A DNA stretch of 15,038 bases, taken from Bacteroidales bacterium. Lineage in GTDB: Bacteria > Bacteroidota > Bacteroidia > Bacteroidales > UBA932. Made by a program: the position numbers and the translations under genes. The notes under the pieces were generated by a model. The model saw only the letters and a program-made list of their open reading frames with translations, ran no database searches and had not been told where the DNA came from. Where the stretch lies: NCBI GenBank assembly GCA_017461285.1, contig JAFTYS010000095.1, positions 1-15,038 on the forward strand, in the 5' to 3' direction. Position 1 is the stretch's first letter. Every line of letters begins with the position of its first letter. Below are positions 14,652 through 15,038 of this stretch, piece by piece.

Positions 14652-14809
14652 AAGATTGGACGCCGTGGTTCGGTTAGAGTTCCACAACGCGATATAGGCA
14701 TAGTCGTATAGCCTGTATCGCGCTGGACAGAGGCCAGGCCAGACTGGCATGGATAAAAAGGAAGAAGGATAAAAACAACAAGCCCGCCGGATGAATGGCG
14801 GGCTTGTTT
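14652..14809 (+). ncRNA. Candidate structured small RNA (~158 nt)
   Basis: The segment lies between an exact -7 box and a strong intrinsic terminator. It contains an 11-bp stem (GCGATATAGGC at 14689-14699 with GCCTGTATCGC at 14711-14721, one G-U pair), extended inside the loop by ATA/TAT, and smaller possible hairpins (GTGG at 14665-14668 with CCAC at 14682-14685, and CCAG/CTGG arms near 14731-14745). No good ORF is present. I do not recognise it as 6S RNA, RNase P RNA, tmRNA or a riboswitch. The 5' end is estimated. Confidence 0.45.
14777..14808. terminator. Bidirectional terminator beside the tRNA fragment
   Basis: AACAAGCCCGCC and GGCGGGCTTGTT form a perfect 12-bp stem with an 8-base loop. 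The minus-strand exit reads GTTTTTATCC, as expected for a terminator of the original tRNA gene, and the plus side reads TGTGG after TTT. It ends three bases from the tRNA 3' end. Confidence 0.85.
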
Positions 14810-14810
14810 G

Positions 14811-14852
14811 TGGTCCCTGCAGGGCATGATCCTGCGACCCCCTGATTATGAG
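14811..14852 (-). pseudogene. 3' half of tRNA-Met (integration-site remnant)
   Basis: On the minus strand the sequence begins with CTCATAATCAGG, a tRNA-Met anticodon loop (CAU) and the 3' side of its stem. It continues with the variable region GGGTC, a T arm with a perfect 5-bp GCAGG/CCTGC stem, and the acceptor strand AGGGACC followed by ACA. The 5' half is absent: the bases before the loop do not pair, and no matching GGTCCCT lies upstream. The T loop reads ATCATGC instead of the normal TTCGAxC, so it cannot be a functional tRNA. Such 3' halves cut at the anticodon loop are typical attachment-site remnants left by tyrosine-recombinase integration. Confidence 0.75.
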
Positions 14853-14899
14853 GCATAGGTTTTCGGTGTTTTCTCGTTTTTTCAAGTTTTTGGCTATCC

Positions 14900-14916
14900 T
14901 TGTAAAGCATTGTAAA
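14900..14916 (+). repeat. TTGTAAA direct repeats, ten bases apart
   Basis: TTGTAAA occurs at 14900-14906 and 14910-14916, start to start ten bases (one helical turn), in an AT-rich region between the tRNA fragment and the candidate integrase gene. Short phased repeats there could be arm-type recombinase sites or regulator sites. Confidence 0.4.
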
Positions 14917-14924
14917 ATAAACAC

Positions 14925-14955
14925 TTGTATATATCATTTGTTTTTCGTAGTTTTG
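14925..14955 (+). promoter_or_regulatory. Promoter of the candidate integrase
   Basis: TTG at 14925-14927 and an exact TAnnTTTG box TAGTTTTG at 14948-14955 are 20 bases apart. The transcript leader before the ATG at 14992 would be about 30 nt and would contain the tandem 11-mer. Confidence 0.6.
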
Positions 14956-14968
14956 CAGTGTTATTGAT

Positions 14969-14990
14969 TTTGTTTTCACTTTGTTTTCAC
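14969..14990 (+). repeat. Tandem 11-bp repeat in the integrase leader
   Basis: TTTGTTTTCAC is repeated twice without spacer (14969-14979 and 14980-14990), ending one base before the ATG. It may be a regulator or integrase binding site, or slippage-derived. Confidence 0.7.
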
Positions 14991-14991
14991 T

Positions 14992-15038
14992 ATGAGGATA
15001 GCATCAGTATTTAAAACCAATGTTCAGGGAGTCGTAAT
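14992..15038 (+). CDS. N-terminus of a candidate tyrosine recombinase (partial)
   Basis: Only 15 codons are visible before the right edge: MRIASVFKTNVQGVV. The ATG follows an exact Bacteroidetes promoter and is the natural start. The beginning fits the arm-binding domain of Bacteroidetes phage- or conjugative-element integrases, which start with a strand such as ASVFKTN, but 15 residues cannot prove it. The stronger argument is position: it is the first gene after a tRNA-Met 3' remnant, in AT-rich sequence with short direct repeats, the usual place of an integrase that used that tRNA. Confidence 0.5.
   Translation, partial: MRIASVFKTNVQGVV

Noticed and set aside
14652..14809. 6S RNA or tmRNA
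   Set aside because: No long closing stem between the ends as in 6S RNA, and no tRNA-like ends or tag-peptide frame as in tmRNA.
14811..14852. A complete functional tRNA
   Set aside because: No D arm or 5' acceptor strand exists on either side, and the T loop is broken.
1..15038. CRISPR array or phase-variable invertible promoter
   Set aside because: No regularly spaced repeats of 24-40 bases; the inverted repeats found do not flank a promoter facing a variable gene.

Overview
The window looks like a Bacteroidales chromosome (phylum Bacteroidota). Many intergenic regions carry the Bacteroidetes -7 promoter box TAnnTTTG instead of E. coli-type boxes, Shine-Dalgarno sequences are weak, and several proteins and gene orders are typical of the group (a sigma-54 activator next to an LptE-family lipoprotein, a PagL-like acyl hydrolase, lipoproteins with short signal peptides). 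The genus cannot be fixed from sequence alone.

Layout. (1) 1-1911, minus strand: an operon of a sigma-54-dependent activator, an LptE-family lipoprotein and a conserved small protein cut by the window edge. (2) 1979-3613, plus strand: divergent from that operon, a large lipoprotein with an OmpA-like segment and a TPR-like helical C-terminus; it ends at a strong hairpin shared with a 66-residue two-helix membrane protein on the other strand. (3) 3929-4411: a YbaK-type aminoacyl-tRNA deacylase. (4) 4511-7067: a DASS/SLC13 anion or dicarboxylate transporter divergent from a LysR-type regulator, with candidate operators between them. (5) 7069-7224: a 51-codon small membrane protein convergent with the regulator. 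(6) 7456-9417, plus: a tightly packed envelope-lipid operon (lysophospholipid-type acyltransferase, CDP-alcohol phosphatidyltransferase, GtrA-type flippase). (7) 9418-14292, minus: a second envelope cluster meeting the first stop codon to stop codon (PagL-like outer-membrane acyl hydrolase, esterase lipoprotein, GT4 glycosyltransferase, membrane metallophosphoesterase, secreted protein of unknown function). Regions 6 and 7 together look like a locus that makes, moves and remodels membrane lipids or glycolipids, but no single product can be named.

(8) 14293-14991 has no credible protein gene and is the most unusual part. It holds a structured element with four alternating copies of a 7-bp arm (two forward, two inverted), a short hairpin with a T tract, a -7 box, a ~158-nt structured non-coding transcript candidate ending in a 12-bp terminator hairpin, and the 3' half of a tRNA-Met gene on the minus strand that begins exactly at the anticodon loop. 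Right of this fragment, sequence becomes AT-rich with short direct repeats, followed at 14992 by the first 15 codons of a protein that fits the N-terminus of a tyrosine recombinase. The natural reading is that the window ends just inside the left end of an element integrated into tRNA-Met; an intact minus-strand tRNA-Met is predicted at its far end, outside the window.
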